From positions 24,297,414-24,361,413 of the forward strand of contig OZ026601.1 of assembly GCA_964020085.1 (NCBI GenBank): a stretch of 64,000 nt of DNA, given 5' to 3'. The notes under the pieces are model-generated. The model ran no database searches. It was not told where the DNA came from and saw only the letters and a program-made list of their open reading frames with translations. Position 1 is the first letter of the stretch. Each line of letters opens with the position of its first letter. The stretch comes from Micromussa lordhowensis. Taxonomy: Eukaryota; Cnidaria; Anthozoa; Scleractinia; Lobophylliidae. Position numbers and translations under genes: made by a program. Shown piece by piece: positions 33,535-43,192 of the stretch.

Positions 33535-33750
33535 GTTGCAGATCGGTGTGCGACACTTGCAGACTGCAGACTGCAGACTACATTTAGGTCTAAAACACTC
33601 TGGTTAGCCTGAATATCAGTCAGGTTAGCCTGAATAGCACTCAGGTTAGCCTGTTTACGGTTAGCTATTGGTAATGGAAATGGGAATACAATATTTTAGT
33701 TAAAAAGTCTACAGTCTGCAGTCTGCAAGTGTCGCACACCGGTTGCAGAT
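33535..33750. mobile_element. 198-bp MITE with 9-bp target duplication
   Basis: The element 33544-33741 starts CGGTGTGCGACACTTGCAGA and ends with its inverse TCTGCAAGTGTCGCACACCG. GTTGCAGAT flanks it directly on both sides (33535-33543 and 33742-33750). A 9-bp duplication fits a MULE-type insertion. The centre holds AGGTTAGCCTGAATA repeated three times. Confidence 0.85.
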
Positions 33751-34946
33751 ACATCAATCGCCCTATGAAAGCTACTTGACACTCTTTCACAAAATACTAA
33801 TTAACTGTCATGTACAGTACCCAATGCACCTTTAGCATTTTCAGTGAAACAAGCCTTGCCAAAATCAATTATAACACCTCTCTTCACTCCCTGTGCATCC
33901 TCTAGGACAGTATTGTTGCCTTTCACATCATTGTGCAGAACACCAACTGAAAAAATATGGTACAGTGCTTCAGCAACAGACAGTAGTAGTTGTAAGGCCA
34001 CACGCAAGTTCTGTCTTGAGTGTTCATTTTCTTTCAAGAAACATGAATATGTTTCGGTTCTTCCTGCAGTCTTGCAAAACTTTGTTGCTAGGACAAACGG
34101 AAAGCTAGTAGTGTGAATGCCAATAAGCAGGGGAATGCCAGGATGACTGGGAATTTTTAGAAGGATCTTTGCCTTTGCATGAACATCCTCTAGACTTGTA
34201 ATTCTTGCGTCTTTATAAAATTTAAATGCAACAGGAATCCCTTTGTATGTTCCTGTAACACACTGCCCAAAGGTTCCTTCACCTATTAATGACCCATGTG
34301 CAATGTCTGACATGTCTTTATCGCAAAGATTAAAAGAGGGGATGTAAAATGGTCTTAGCTTTACACTTGGCTGTTGTTTTTTGGTTTGTAATACACTGGA
34401 ATGCCCACTCTCTGGTCTTGAAGCATCTTGTTGGTGGTTAGCATTGCATGCAGACTGAATTGCATTTTCACATGGCTGTTCAGCAGGTTCCTTCTTTGAT
34501 GAGGATGGTGCTGTGTTTGTTTCTTTTCCATTGATATGTTGCAACCCATAGCAAAACCATTTACTGTTACAACTTCTCCTACATACTCCAGGGAAGGCCT
34601 GCTTGACTATTTTACCACATTCCTCTTTGGTAACTTTCCCATCAAGATTACAAAGAAAATTTCTAATGACTGTAATGGCTACTTTATATTTTGCCTTGCC
34701 TGCCATAAAATGTTCCTTAAACCTTAAAAAAAAACAAATAATGGTGATGCAAAACTCAGTGTACATATTTGTAGCTGTGAATTAAGGGTAATGATTTACT
34801 ACACTTTATTATCCAACTCTGCTTCGTAGAGTACAAATATCGCGCGAAACGAGTACAAATATCACACGATATTTGTACTCGTCTCATTCCTCCCGGCCGC
34901 GTGGAGTTCAAAACCTTGGCAAGTCAGAATTTTGGGAAAAGAAATC

Positions 34947-34961
<15 letters not shown>

Positions 34962-34978
<17 letters not shown>

Positions 34979-35103
34979 GTGTGTAGTATCGCTGTATATT
35001 TTTACTCGTTGTTTGTATTTTGACTCGCCCTACGGGCTCGTCAAAATACCGCACAACTCGTAAAAATATACAGCGATACTACACACCAAAACGTCTAATA
35101 AGA
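34962..35103. repeat. Foldback MITE with near-perfect 45-bp arms
   Basis: TCTTATTAGACGTTTTGGTG, TGTAGTATCGCTG and TATATTTTTAC is the inverse of the right side ending CACCAAAACGTCTAATAAGA. The loop has an inner palindrome around GCCCTACGGGC. A second small palindrome, GAGTACAAATATC with GATATTTGTACTC, lies at about 34848-34880. Both sit in the first intron of the kinase gene. Confidence 0.8.
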
Positions 35104-35541
35104 TATATATATTCCAGCTTCCAGTAGCGTAAGGGTCTCTGGAGCTACAGTGTACCCTGCAGCAAGCAAAGTTTCCTACATGTATGATGCACACTGATTC
35201 CCTTCCAAAACATGGCAGACTGTTTAATAGACTACGAGTAGTCCCTCTTTCGCTAAGTCCTTGCGTGACGCGAGATTTGAAGATTGCGTGAAAAAACGGC
35301 CGCGTGAGATCCTGGGGGCGAGAAGCACGCAAAAGGAGGGACTACCGCCTAAGCCCAAGAGTTTGCCCTTTCACGGTCGAGTGATTTTTCGGTGTGAAAT
35401 TTCCAATCTAATTAACCATGTCCAATAGAATTCCTTATCTTGACAGCCTGTCATTGTCGCCTGTTGTCGACTACCCCGGGAGATTTCTGGTAAAATAATT
35501 GCTCAAATATACCCTTCCGGTGCCAAAACATGCCGTGAAGG

Positions 35542-36093
35542 ATGTCGTCCTCAAGCGATCACGAAACCCCTAAAAAGGCTGTAAAAGGAAGACCGAGGAA
35601 AGAAAACTCGTGTAACGATTTTTGCCGCGTTTGTAGATGCAACTTTAAGTGTTTTTACGGCGATTTTAAACATAGGGTTTCGACGGAGAATTTATTTGAG
35701 ATCTCCAAACGAACGGGAGTGGAAAAATGTCGTCTAGCCGATCTGGTCACTGAACTTGGTTTCTCTTGCAAGAAGAATCTAGCTGAATCAGACAGAGTGT
35801 GTGCCAAATGTGCCACTAAAATTCGGAACGCTTCAGAACTTATGAGGTATCTGAAGAGTGGATTTCTTGCCCCGCAAGAGCAACCCATTGCCATGACCTG
35901 TTCACCTATTGCGGCAGAACGTTTTAAGCGTATGTCCGGTTCGCCTCATTCAGCGAAATCTGGAAAAATTAGCAGGGGCAACTCACCGAAGGAGAATACA
36001 ATTTCGAAACCTGAAGTGGAGTGGCATCCGTTTGTTTCTCTTTCTTTGATCAGTGCCCCTGACAACAACAAAGTCAAAAAAGTTACACAACAA
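35542..36093 (+). CDS. ZAD-like Cys-rich protein, first exon only
   Basis: The exon opens at ATG 35542 with a basic tail (KKAVKGRPRKE) and ends at CAA|GTGAGT (36093/36094) after 184 codons. Residues about 28-105 form a zinc-binding module: FCRVCRCNFKC near the start, then DRVCAKCATKIRN, with a hydrophobic helix between. This resembles the ZAD (zinc-finger-associated) fold in spacing, although the match was made by eye. A serine- and lysine-rich linker follows. If unspliced, the frame stops three codons later. Its position 180 bp inside the TIR suggests it belongs to the element. The missing 3' exons may have held a DNA-binding or nuclease domain, which cannot be told from here. Confidence 0.65.
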
Positions 36094-36213
36094 GTGAGTA
36101 CATGAGCTCTATAACAAACAGCACAAATACATCGATCGACACACGCTCTCAATACATCACCGGTAAGCTTTATCTTAATAAATGTAAGCATATGTCTAGT
36201 TTCTAAATCTTAC

Positions 36214-36662
36214 CATGATTCGACCGTGTGAGATTCATCAGCAACTACCATTTCGATTTCGGGTCCTTCGTGCGTAGATTTCAACAAATCTTGAAATTCT
36301 TTTGACAGACATGGCTCCGCGGAACAAAAAATGAAACGGAACTTTCGTTGCGAAATATCTGCCATGCATTGTGAATCGTTCTCCTTCAAATGAACGGCAG
36401 GAAGGCCAAGCTTGGTCAGTTTCCCGACTTGTTCATCGACTATGCTGTTGAGCGGCGAAATCACTAAAACGCTCGCATTTGGGTTTGAGGATTGCTTTGC
36501 CAAACAAAGCACTTGATATATAAAGCTCTTTCCGAAGCCTGTTGGTAGAATCGCGAGGACATCATCGTCTGCGAGAAGCGATTGCAAAGCTTCGATTTGC
36601 TCCGGCCTCAAGGAATCTATTTTAGGAAATCGAGATAAACAGTCCTGCAAAACGTCACCCAT
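36214..36662 (-). pseudogene. RecQ-like DEAD helicase, first exon only
   Basis: From ATG 36662 the exon encodes MGDVLQDCLSRFPKIDSLRP, then EQIEALQSLL, Walker A LPTGFGKSFIYQ, motif Ia-type VISPLNSIVDEQ and motif II VVADESHTVESW. That is the first third of a RecQ-type ATPase core, with DES-H in place of DEAH. It ends at donor GTAAGA (phase 2). The rest of the helicase (SAT motif, second RecA lobe) is absent; the ZAD-like exon lies where it should be. RecQ-like genes are known passengers of some cnidarian and other DNA transposons. Confidence 0.75.
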
Positions 36663-36907
36663 CAAAATTATTTGAAGCATCTCGAGTGTTGACCGCACAT
36701 TGACATCTGGTTGTCAACGCTCCGGCATTAGCCAATCATATTTTTGCGTTGTGAGAGCAACGCATAATTCAAACTCTTGGGCTTAGGCGGTAGTCCCTCC
36801 TTTCGCGTGCTTCTCGCCAGCAGGATCTCACGCGGCCGTTTTTTCACGCAATCTTCAAATTTGGTGTCACGCACGGACTAAGGGAAAGAGGGACTACTCG
36901 TAGTCTA

Positions 36908-37353
36908 ATTGTTTAACTAAGTAAGGAACCAAATCCTGGCTTGCATTGTCACCCTCTTTCGAAAGTTTGGCCCAGTCAAGGGTTAAGTGCTGTAAGGAGC
37001 TCTAAACTCGGTTAAATGAGGCAACATCCACTCAGTACAGTTGACAGGGTAGGAGGGTAACCCTCTTAACCCTGGAAATCTTTTCTCGAAGTAGCAGGGC
37101 CTTAAAGACCGTTTTGTCTTAAAATTCATCTCTATGTGAGATCAGATTCCCGTGGATCGCATTATATATTCGGTCGTAAAACTGGTATTCAGGAATTCAA
37201 GTACAAGGTAGAGGTAACCTCATATTGAGCAAAACGATATAAACAAACAAAATTTAAAGCATCTCGAATCGTGGCGTCGATACATAATGCTCAACAGCGG
37301 GGACACATAAATCCTTCGTCTTAACTATAGTGATAAGAATTAATTTAGCTTAC
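36908..37353. other. First-intron sequence of the kinase gene, nothing else seen
   Basis: Between the TIR element and kinase exon 1. No supported feature. Confidence 0.4.
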
Positions 37354-37904
37354 CTTTCTGCTAATTCTGCTCGTCTTTGCAGTCTGAAGTCATGGTTCAT
37401 AGGGAAGTCTTTGAAGAGAGCCATTTTTTGACCAGGCTTCGGGCTTGGAAAATGAGAGTAAGACTGGGGATGAGTTTGAACCAGTCCCCCTCTTTGAAGT
37501 TCTCACCTTTTCCAATTATCCCTTGGTTTTCCATACAAATGGTAAGCGCTCATATACAGTATACAGTAAACACCCGCAATAAGAACAATTGGATTAATAA
37601 CACCAGGCTGAAATTTGGCCGATAAAGCCCCATTTTTATAAGAACAAGATCAGTCAGAAAAATTCAACATGTTCTTATAAAATGGAAAAGGTGCCATAAT
37701 TACATAAAAAAACAAATGATTTTATGTTGGCAGTCATGACTCTATCAGCTGTCTAGTGGTCGTATTTTTGTATTGAGTACTGTACTGATGTTTCTAGGGG
37801 CATTTTTGGGTAGTACCCATATTACTAATATAGAAATGTAAGACCATTTTAAGAACACTTTGAGGTTGATTTGTCACTAAGCACCCATTAAATACACAGC
37901 ATGA

Positions 37905-38440
37905 AAAGTTAAATTTACGCGTTCGTAATGACGGCGTAAAGAACGCGTAAGGATCCTGTTTACGCTTCATTACGATGTCTTTACACATTCGTAAAGAACG
38001 TCTTAACGCATTAAAACCATAGTGCGTAAAGATTCCGGAGAGAGACTATAAAACGCTATCTTTACGCATGTTGTAAAAAGTCGTACAGATAGAGTATAAA
38101 ATGCAATCTTTACGCATGTTGTAAAGAGTCGTACAGATGGACTATAAAACGTAACCTTTACGAATGTTGTAAAAAGTCGTACAGATAACCTTAACAATGT
38201 TTGTATACGGACGAAACGGGGGTTCTTTACGCACCTTAAATTGTCCTAAATGGCTGTAAATTACATGCCCATTTTGTGGGTACTTTTATTTTGCTACGTT
38301 TACCTTTTTTCAGGCCCTTATGTAAAATTGAGTTTGTTCCAATACCCACGAAAGGTTACCTTTACGCCTACTGTAAAAAAGCGTATCGTATGTTTACGAT
38401 AATTTATTGCCTGTAAAGCGGTAACAAAGACGAAAGCAAT
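37905..38440. repeat. Left subterminal array of the 3.85-kb element
   Basis: CTTTACGCATGTTGTAAAAA followed by GTCGTACAGAT and ACTATAAAACG repeats about every 54 bp between 38040 and 38190, with looser copies either side. Orientation is opposite to the right array. Confidence 0.7.
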
Positions 38441-39701
38441 CAAAAAGGCACGTTACTGAACAGTCGTGATGAAATTGCGCAATGAACATACACGGCTCTC
38501 TACGACCCACCCACCAAGAGCAGCAACACAATGTTACATTGTAATTCATTTTATTGCAATCACTTCAAATAGCTTTTTACATTATATACAGAAAATTAAG
38601 AGTTTCAAACGGTGAAATATTAATATGTACATAGAGGATACGATCTGATAACACAACCATTACAAATATTTTATATAGAGAGTTATACAACACGTCTAAT
38701 TTACATCTTAAATTTCTCTCAGTCTATTACTTGAGCCATTGTCACTGTCACTGCATTAGCTTAAAAATAATGGTGGCAAAGAGTACACCCCTCCCCCCTT
38801 CCACCTCCTGGAAATTTACGCATTTTACTCCCAGGAAAAGATAAATAGTTGCAACTAGAACAACAAACATACAACTTTGTGTTTTCTACACACAACAAAG
38901 AGATGCAATTACCTTGTAGCTTTGCTCGTCAATTCTCACTGATTTTATAAAATAATTCAAGAAATACTTACAAAATACACAATTTTGAAGAAACTCCCAA
39001 TTTAAAACAATAGCATGAAAACAACACAGCACTTTTTAGTGTTTCTTAAAAGACATGCTTTGAAAGTAACTACTGTTGTTGTCAGTTTGGATTTATTGCT
39101 TTTTCTTTTAAAATTTAAAGAGAACCAATGAAAGGAATGAAGCTTATCATATTGCAACTTGCATGCATCAGCTGGCTGTTTTGATTTGTAAAAGTCAACT
39201 TCAGTTAGTAGTAGTTACCTACTAAAACCACACGTACTTTCACTACATTCACAGTCATAACTTTGGCATTTCTTGTTTTTCACTGCTGACAGCTATTAAG
39301 TTCAACCAGCATAAGAGAAAGGATTGTTTTCCCTCACTGTCATTGGTTCCCTTTAATTTATATGATAATTTGTCTGAAACCACTAAACAAGAGGAGTCTA
39401 ACCTTTAAAGGCCTGGCCATTCTTACCCAAAATTGTCAATTTACAGATTACAAGTAACCTGTAATGCATAAGCAAAATGTTCAACTACAGCCATCACTGA
39501 TGAAATTATTTCATTTCTAATGAAAAGTTTAGTTAAACATGTGCTACAACCTACATGCAATTCAAGCAATTTGATACCTACAGTGTAGGTTCCAACAAGT
39601 GATTTTATCAAAATGACATCTACATGTACATGTATGTGTAGTTTTTATTCCTGAGAAAGCAATAAAATTACAAGCCAGCCCCTTAAAGTGAAACTTCTTT
39701 C
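38441..39701. other. Non-coding interior of the 3.85-kb element
   Basis: AT-rich with no supported gene. AATAAA on the minus strand at 39089-39094 could end the transcript of the gene above. Confidence 0.4.
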
Positions 39702-40551
39702 TTAATTACGTCTTCCCCTTGCTGGAGTGCTTGTGGCCACTGGACCACTCTTTAGGGCCCATTTAGGGGCATTAGGTGGGGGGGGCCCTTGAGGAAAATC
39801 TTTCCCCAATAACTCTTTGGGTTTGAAAATTCCTCACATGGTGACTAAGGGACTTTTTGTACGTAAGATCAAGGAGGTCCTTAAGCTCCCTTAATCTTGG
39901 ACCCTCACAAGCCAACCTCTTTGTTACAAATCTCTTGACGTCAGGTCCTGTCTCATCTTCTGAGACCTCACTCTCATCAGAGCTGGTGTACTCTATAGTG
40001 CAGAACTTTTTGACGCGTTGTTTTTTGTCATCCTCCCAATCCAGGAACTCAATGGCAGACACTCGACGAGTAATTTTCTGCAAAAAAATTGGGGATTAAT
40101 GCATGTACATGTCTTGCCAAAAAACAAGTAGCTTACACAAATGAAATATTGCAACAGGACAATATCAAAGGTTTGTTACATCTATACTACCGAGTTATCT
40201 TTTTGTACGGAAATAAAAATGTTTATGAGTACTTAGACAATGTGATTTGCATTTTTGGTCATAACCTCTGCTCCAGATGATGCGGCTGATCATAAAATGT
40301 AATTCCATCTTCGTAAGATAAATAAGTAACAACATTTAATTCACCAGTAGATGATTAGAATTTCAGCAGAACTGATATGTGCAGGTGGAAGTGGGTGGAA
40401 GTGTCATCTCTTAGAATTAAACACCGAGGGCAAATGCAATATAGTCTTAACGTTCAACAAAAACATCTTAATTTTACCCCATGGTTAGAAAAGAAAGTGA
40501 ATTTACAATGATGTATCAAAGGAAACATAAAAATGATAGGGATGCTGGCTC

Positions 40552-40587
<36 letters not shown>

Positions 40588-40808
40588 AAGTTAAAAGAAA
40601 AGCTTTTTTTCATGTTTAGGTCATGGGCACAAAAGAAGAAGACGTATACACACACACACACACATAAACATAGAAAAGAACGAAGCTAACCTAACTACCA
40701 GTAGACTAAAGTTTTTAAATTGCAAAACAGTGTTTTATGTCACCATGTTCGTTTAAGAGAAGAGGATTTATTTTGCTATCGAGCTTAGTTTGAGGGAAAC
40801 CACTTACG
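39702..40808 (-). pseudogene. Unrecognised gene inside the 3.85-kb element, one-base frameshift
   Basis: The main exon starts at 40077 after TTTTTTTGCAG with KITRRVSAIEFLDWEDD, then an acidic stretch SSDESEVSEDETG, and continues to ERFSSRAPP. In an eight-G run (39778-39785 on plus) the frame breaks. Removing one base from the reading would continue as PNAPKWALKSGPVAT to a stop at 39702, a more natural end. A strong GTAAGT donor at 40807 ends a candidate upstream exon in the right phase (ending HGRVQN). The length of the upstream exon and the start codon are not known. No known domain is recognised. The frameshift may be real or a homopolymer error. Confidence 0.55.
40470..40700. mobile_element. 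Short LINE 3'-end-like fragment
   Basis: CCGAAATAACCTAAGAGTTA and AATGCCAGGCAGCAAGTT followed by an ACACACACACAC run resemble the block at 41625-41725 (CTGAAATAACTAAAAAGCTA, CATCAGGAAGCTGG, then CACACACACA), the 3' tail of the CR1-like LINE. It is probably an independent 3' fragment of the same or a related family. Confidence 0.5.
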
Positions 40809-40869
40809 TTTTGTACGCGCCCATGTCCGCGCGCCAGTGACTTGAAAATCGGAGGCGCAGTAGGGATGC

Positions 40870-41245
40870 GCAATGCAATACTAAGGAATTACCTTAAAGA
40901 CATATCATGCGTAGAGTAAGTTAAAGGTCCATAAGTAAAAAAGAAAGATTCGTCGTATGGTAAAAGAAAGATCCGTAAAGAGAATTAAAGACGCCTAAAG
41001 ATCGATCAGCGTAAAGGAAGTTAAAGGTTCGTAAAGAACAATGTGTAAAGATGCGTAAAGAATGTTAAAGGTTCGTAAAGAAAAATTGTAAAGATACGTT
41101 AAGACAATTAAAGGTCAGTAAATATTAGTATGTAAAGATTCGTAAACGCAGTTAAAGGTCCGTAAAGAACAATGTGTAAAGATGCGTAAAGAAATTTAAA
41201 GATGCATAAAGAATGTTAAAGGTGCGTAAAGAGCGTAAAGCGAAA
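40870..41245. repeat. Right subterminal array of the 3.85-kb element
   Basis: TTAAAGGTTCGTAAAGAACA with ATGTGTAAAGATGCGTAAAG and variants repeat with a period of about 40-60 bp. It is inverted relative to the left array. Confidence 0.7.
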
Positions 41246-41539
41246 CAGGTCAAATTAATTCGGTATTTCATCGAACATACATAGCACATAATTATTCCAC
41301 TTCTTTGACTCTTTGTCCAAATAGAAAGTGGTGAATTTTGGATTTCATGCTGTGATAAGAACCCAATCAGCCTGACCTCCGAAATCATGTGTTCTTATAT
41401 GCGGGTGTTTACTGTAGTTCACCGTTCAATCAATTCCGTTTCCTTGATGCGAAATTAGTGCAGCACCATTTGTCCATTTCCATTTAAATGGTAAGCGCTG
41501 AGCACTTTAACAGCGACAAGTCGGGCACAGATATTAGAG

Positions 41540-42723
41540 TTACAACAACAACAACAATTTATTTATTACCCCATTTAGAAATTACAGTAAGTTAAAAAAA
41601 ATGATGATCTGACTAGTTTAAGGGCTTCTAGCTTCCTGAAATAACTAAAAAGCTAAAGACATCAGGAAGCTGGTTTAAGTAGTGTAATTAAATTATTACA
41701 GCGGAGGTATGACACACACACACAACACGTACACACTTAGCTAACAAATATGATAATAATGATAACAGAAATGAGAACTTTCACCTACATGTAAAATAAA
41801 TCTTTGGAGGATATATAATCTTTAATAGCTATATGTACAAAGCAATATTTTAATACAATGTCATCAATATAATGAAAGATATTGATCCTTTAGACATAAT
41901 TTAAATTTTGAGAAAGAGCCAGTTTTGACTTGTTCATTTATTGCATTCCAAATCATGGGCGCCTGAAATCTTATATTAAATTTGCCATAGTTAGTTCTTA
42001 CTTTAGGGATGCAATAAGACTGTTTCGCAGCAGATCTTGTATTATATTGATGAACTTCGCTGACCTCAGTAAAAAGATTATTGAATACAAGAGGTAATAA
42101 TCTGTCTGTTCTTATATCTATACATAAATATTGCAATCTGATATGACACAAGATCATGTAGTTTTATAATGTTTAAGATCTTGAATAGTGGACTTGAGTG
42201 CTCATGAAATTTTGAAAATGTCATGAGACGCAATGCTTTTTTCTGTAAAACATAAAGAGGTTTCAGGGTAGTTGAATACGTATTGCCCCAGGCAATTATG
42301 CCATATATCAAAAAAGGATAGATCAGTGCATAGTATAAGCCAGTTAAAGTATGGATATCTACATAATAATAGATTTTACTTAATATTCCGAGACTCCTCT
42401 TCAATTTTTTTGATATATACTCAACATGCGGTTTCCATGATAAATTTGAATCTATAAAGACACCAAGGTATTTAATTGATCTCTCTTCTTAAGACAGACA
42501 TCATCTATTATCAAATTAAAATCTTCCGATATCTTTTTCTGAGAAGGATGAAATATGACATAGCTTGATTTTTCGATATTTAGTGACAGCTTATTAGAAC
42601 AAAGCCATCTATTTACATTTTTTAACTCAGTATTAATGTGTTGTCTCAAGATTGCAATATCTCTGTGTCTATTAAAACAAATTAGCGTCATCAGCAAATA
42701 AGTGGAAATCGAATAGACTTGAG
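41540..42723 (-). pseudogene. CR1-like LINE, 3' half (RT C-terminal part), multiple frame breaks
   Basis: The minus strand carries DFHLFADDANLF, the palm motif with FADD, next to the MULE end. Then come LKNVNRWLCSNKLSLNIEKS, the thumb region LYYALIYPFLIYGIIAWGNT and the tail NTRSAAKQSYCIP to PMIWNAI, a stop at 41864 and a 3' UTR. Frame changes near 42460 and 42130 break the ORF. The block is continuous with 46600-48990 once the MULE is set aside. Confidence 0.8.
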
Positions 42724-42764
<41 letters not shown>

Positions 42765-43095
42765 CGTTTCGATACAAATCGAAGTCGTTTCGATACACAT
42801 GAAAAGTCGTTTCGATACACATTGAAAGTCGTTTCGATACAAACTGAAGTCAATTCGATACAAACTTTACGGCAGTCAATTCGATACTAACTTCAAGTTG
42901 TTTTCGTAGGACCTCGTAGTTAAAGAAAACTAGAAGAAGTATCCGAATGAAAGTGTTTTGATCTTCGCACACGTCCGACCGCGATCGGTAGAATTGTATT
43001 ACCCAGTTTCCCGCGGACAAGTAGCAACAAACTTTATTGAATTATTCATATAGGCATAAAGGCATTGCGTTGGTCATGACTTTTATAGATGTGGT

Positions 43096-43111
43096 GGCTC
43101 CTAAAGGAGCC
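43096..43111 (-). terminator. Histone-type 3' stem-loop of the MULE gene
   Basis: On the minus strand 43111-43096 reads GGCTCC-TTTA-GGAGCC, a perfect 6-bp stem with UUUA loop, preceded by AAAAAC and followed by ACCA. It is 82 nt past the stop codon of the MULE transposase. AATAAA follows at 43038-43033. The core and flanks (AAAAGTCATGAC, AATAAAGTTTRTT) match those at 7910-7963. Confidence 0.75.
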
Positions 43112-43192
43112 GTTTTTGACCTGTATCGTGCAATGTCAAACGTGATGCAATGTTGACGTGATAACAGGGAGTCGACTGGGTGCAATGTCGAC

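Larger units (their letters stand above)
35228..36907. mobile_element. 1.68-kb TIR element with ZAD-like and RecQ-like first exons
   Basis: The terminal inverted repeats are about 136 bp. The left (35228-35363) starts TAGACTACGAGTAGTCCCTC and includes AAAAAACGGCCGCGTGAGAT. The right (36771-36907) is its inverse with a few changes. TGTTTAA occurs at both flanks (35221-35227 and about 36910-36916) and could be a target duplication with two extra bases on the right. Inside, a ZAD-like exon (+) and a RecQ-like exon (-) each run inward and end at a splice donor about 120 bp apart, with no further exons. It is best read as an internally deleted copy of a larger element. Confidence 0.8.
33801..37424 (-). 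pseudogene. Protein kinase-like gene lacking the C-lobe, two exons
   Basis: Exon 1 (37424-37354) encodes MALFKDFPMNHDFRLQRRAE and ends in phase 2 at GTAAGC. Exon 2 starts at 34722 after TTTTTAAG, and the join gives AERFKEHFMAGKAKYKVA in frame. After about 150 residues of linker, exon 2 enters a kinase N-lobe: the glycine loop GEGTFGQCVTGTYKG, lysine in VAFKFYK, the catalytic loop HNDVKGNN (HRD changed to HND) and the DFG in IIDFGKAC. It then stops after about 12 more residues at 33801, before the APE motif and the whole C-lobe. A cryptic GTGCAT donor after NAKG could lead to lost exons. Just beyond lies the 198-bp MITE, so truncation is likely. Confidence 0.75.
37564..41414. mobile_element. 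3.85-kb TIR element with subterminal repeats and a minus-strand gene
   Basis: The left end CAGTAAACACCCGCAATAAG and the right end, read backwards, CAGTAAACACCCGCATATAA are inverted repeats, each next to TA, which fits a TA target duplication. Just inside, words built on GCGTAAAGA and TTAAAGGT repeat many times: inverted as TCTTTACGC at 37910-38440 and direct at 40870-41245. The interior encodes at least one minus-strand gene (39702-40808). No transposase signature was recognised. Size and layout suggest a DNA transposon with subterminal binding arrays. Confidence 0.7.

Noticed and set aside
33323..33556. Candidate C-lobe exon of the kinase
   Set aside because: No APE, DxWxxG or other C-lobe motif. 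Part of the frame is MITE sequence.
42724..42895. CRISPR-like array of GTCGTTTCGATACA
   Set aside because: Too short a spacing and no spacers. It is the TIR array of the MULE, mirrored at 46455-46592.
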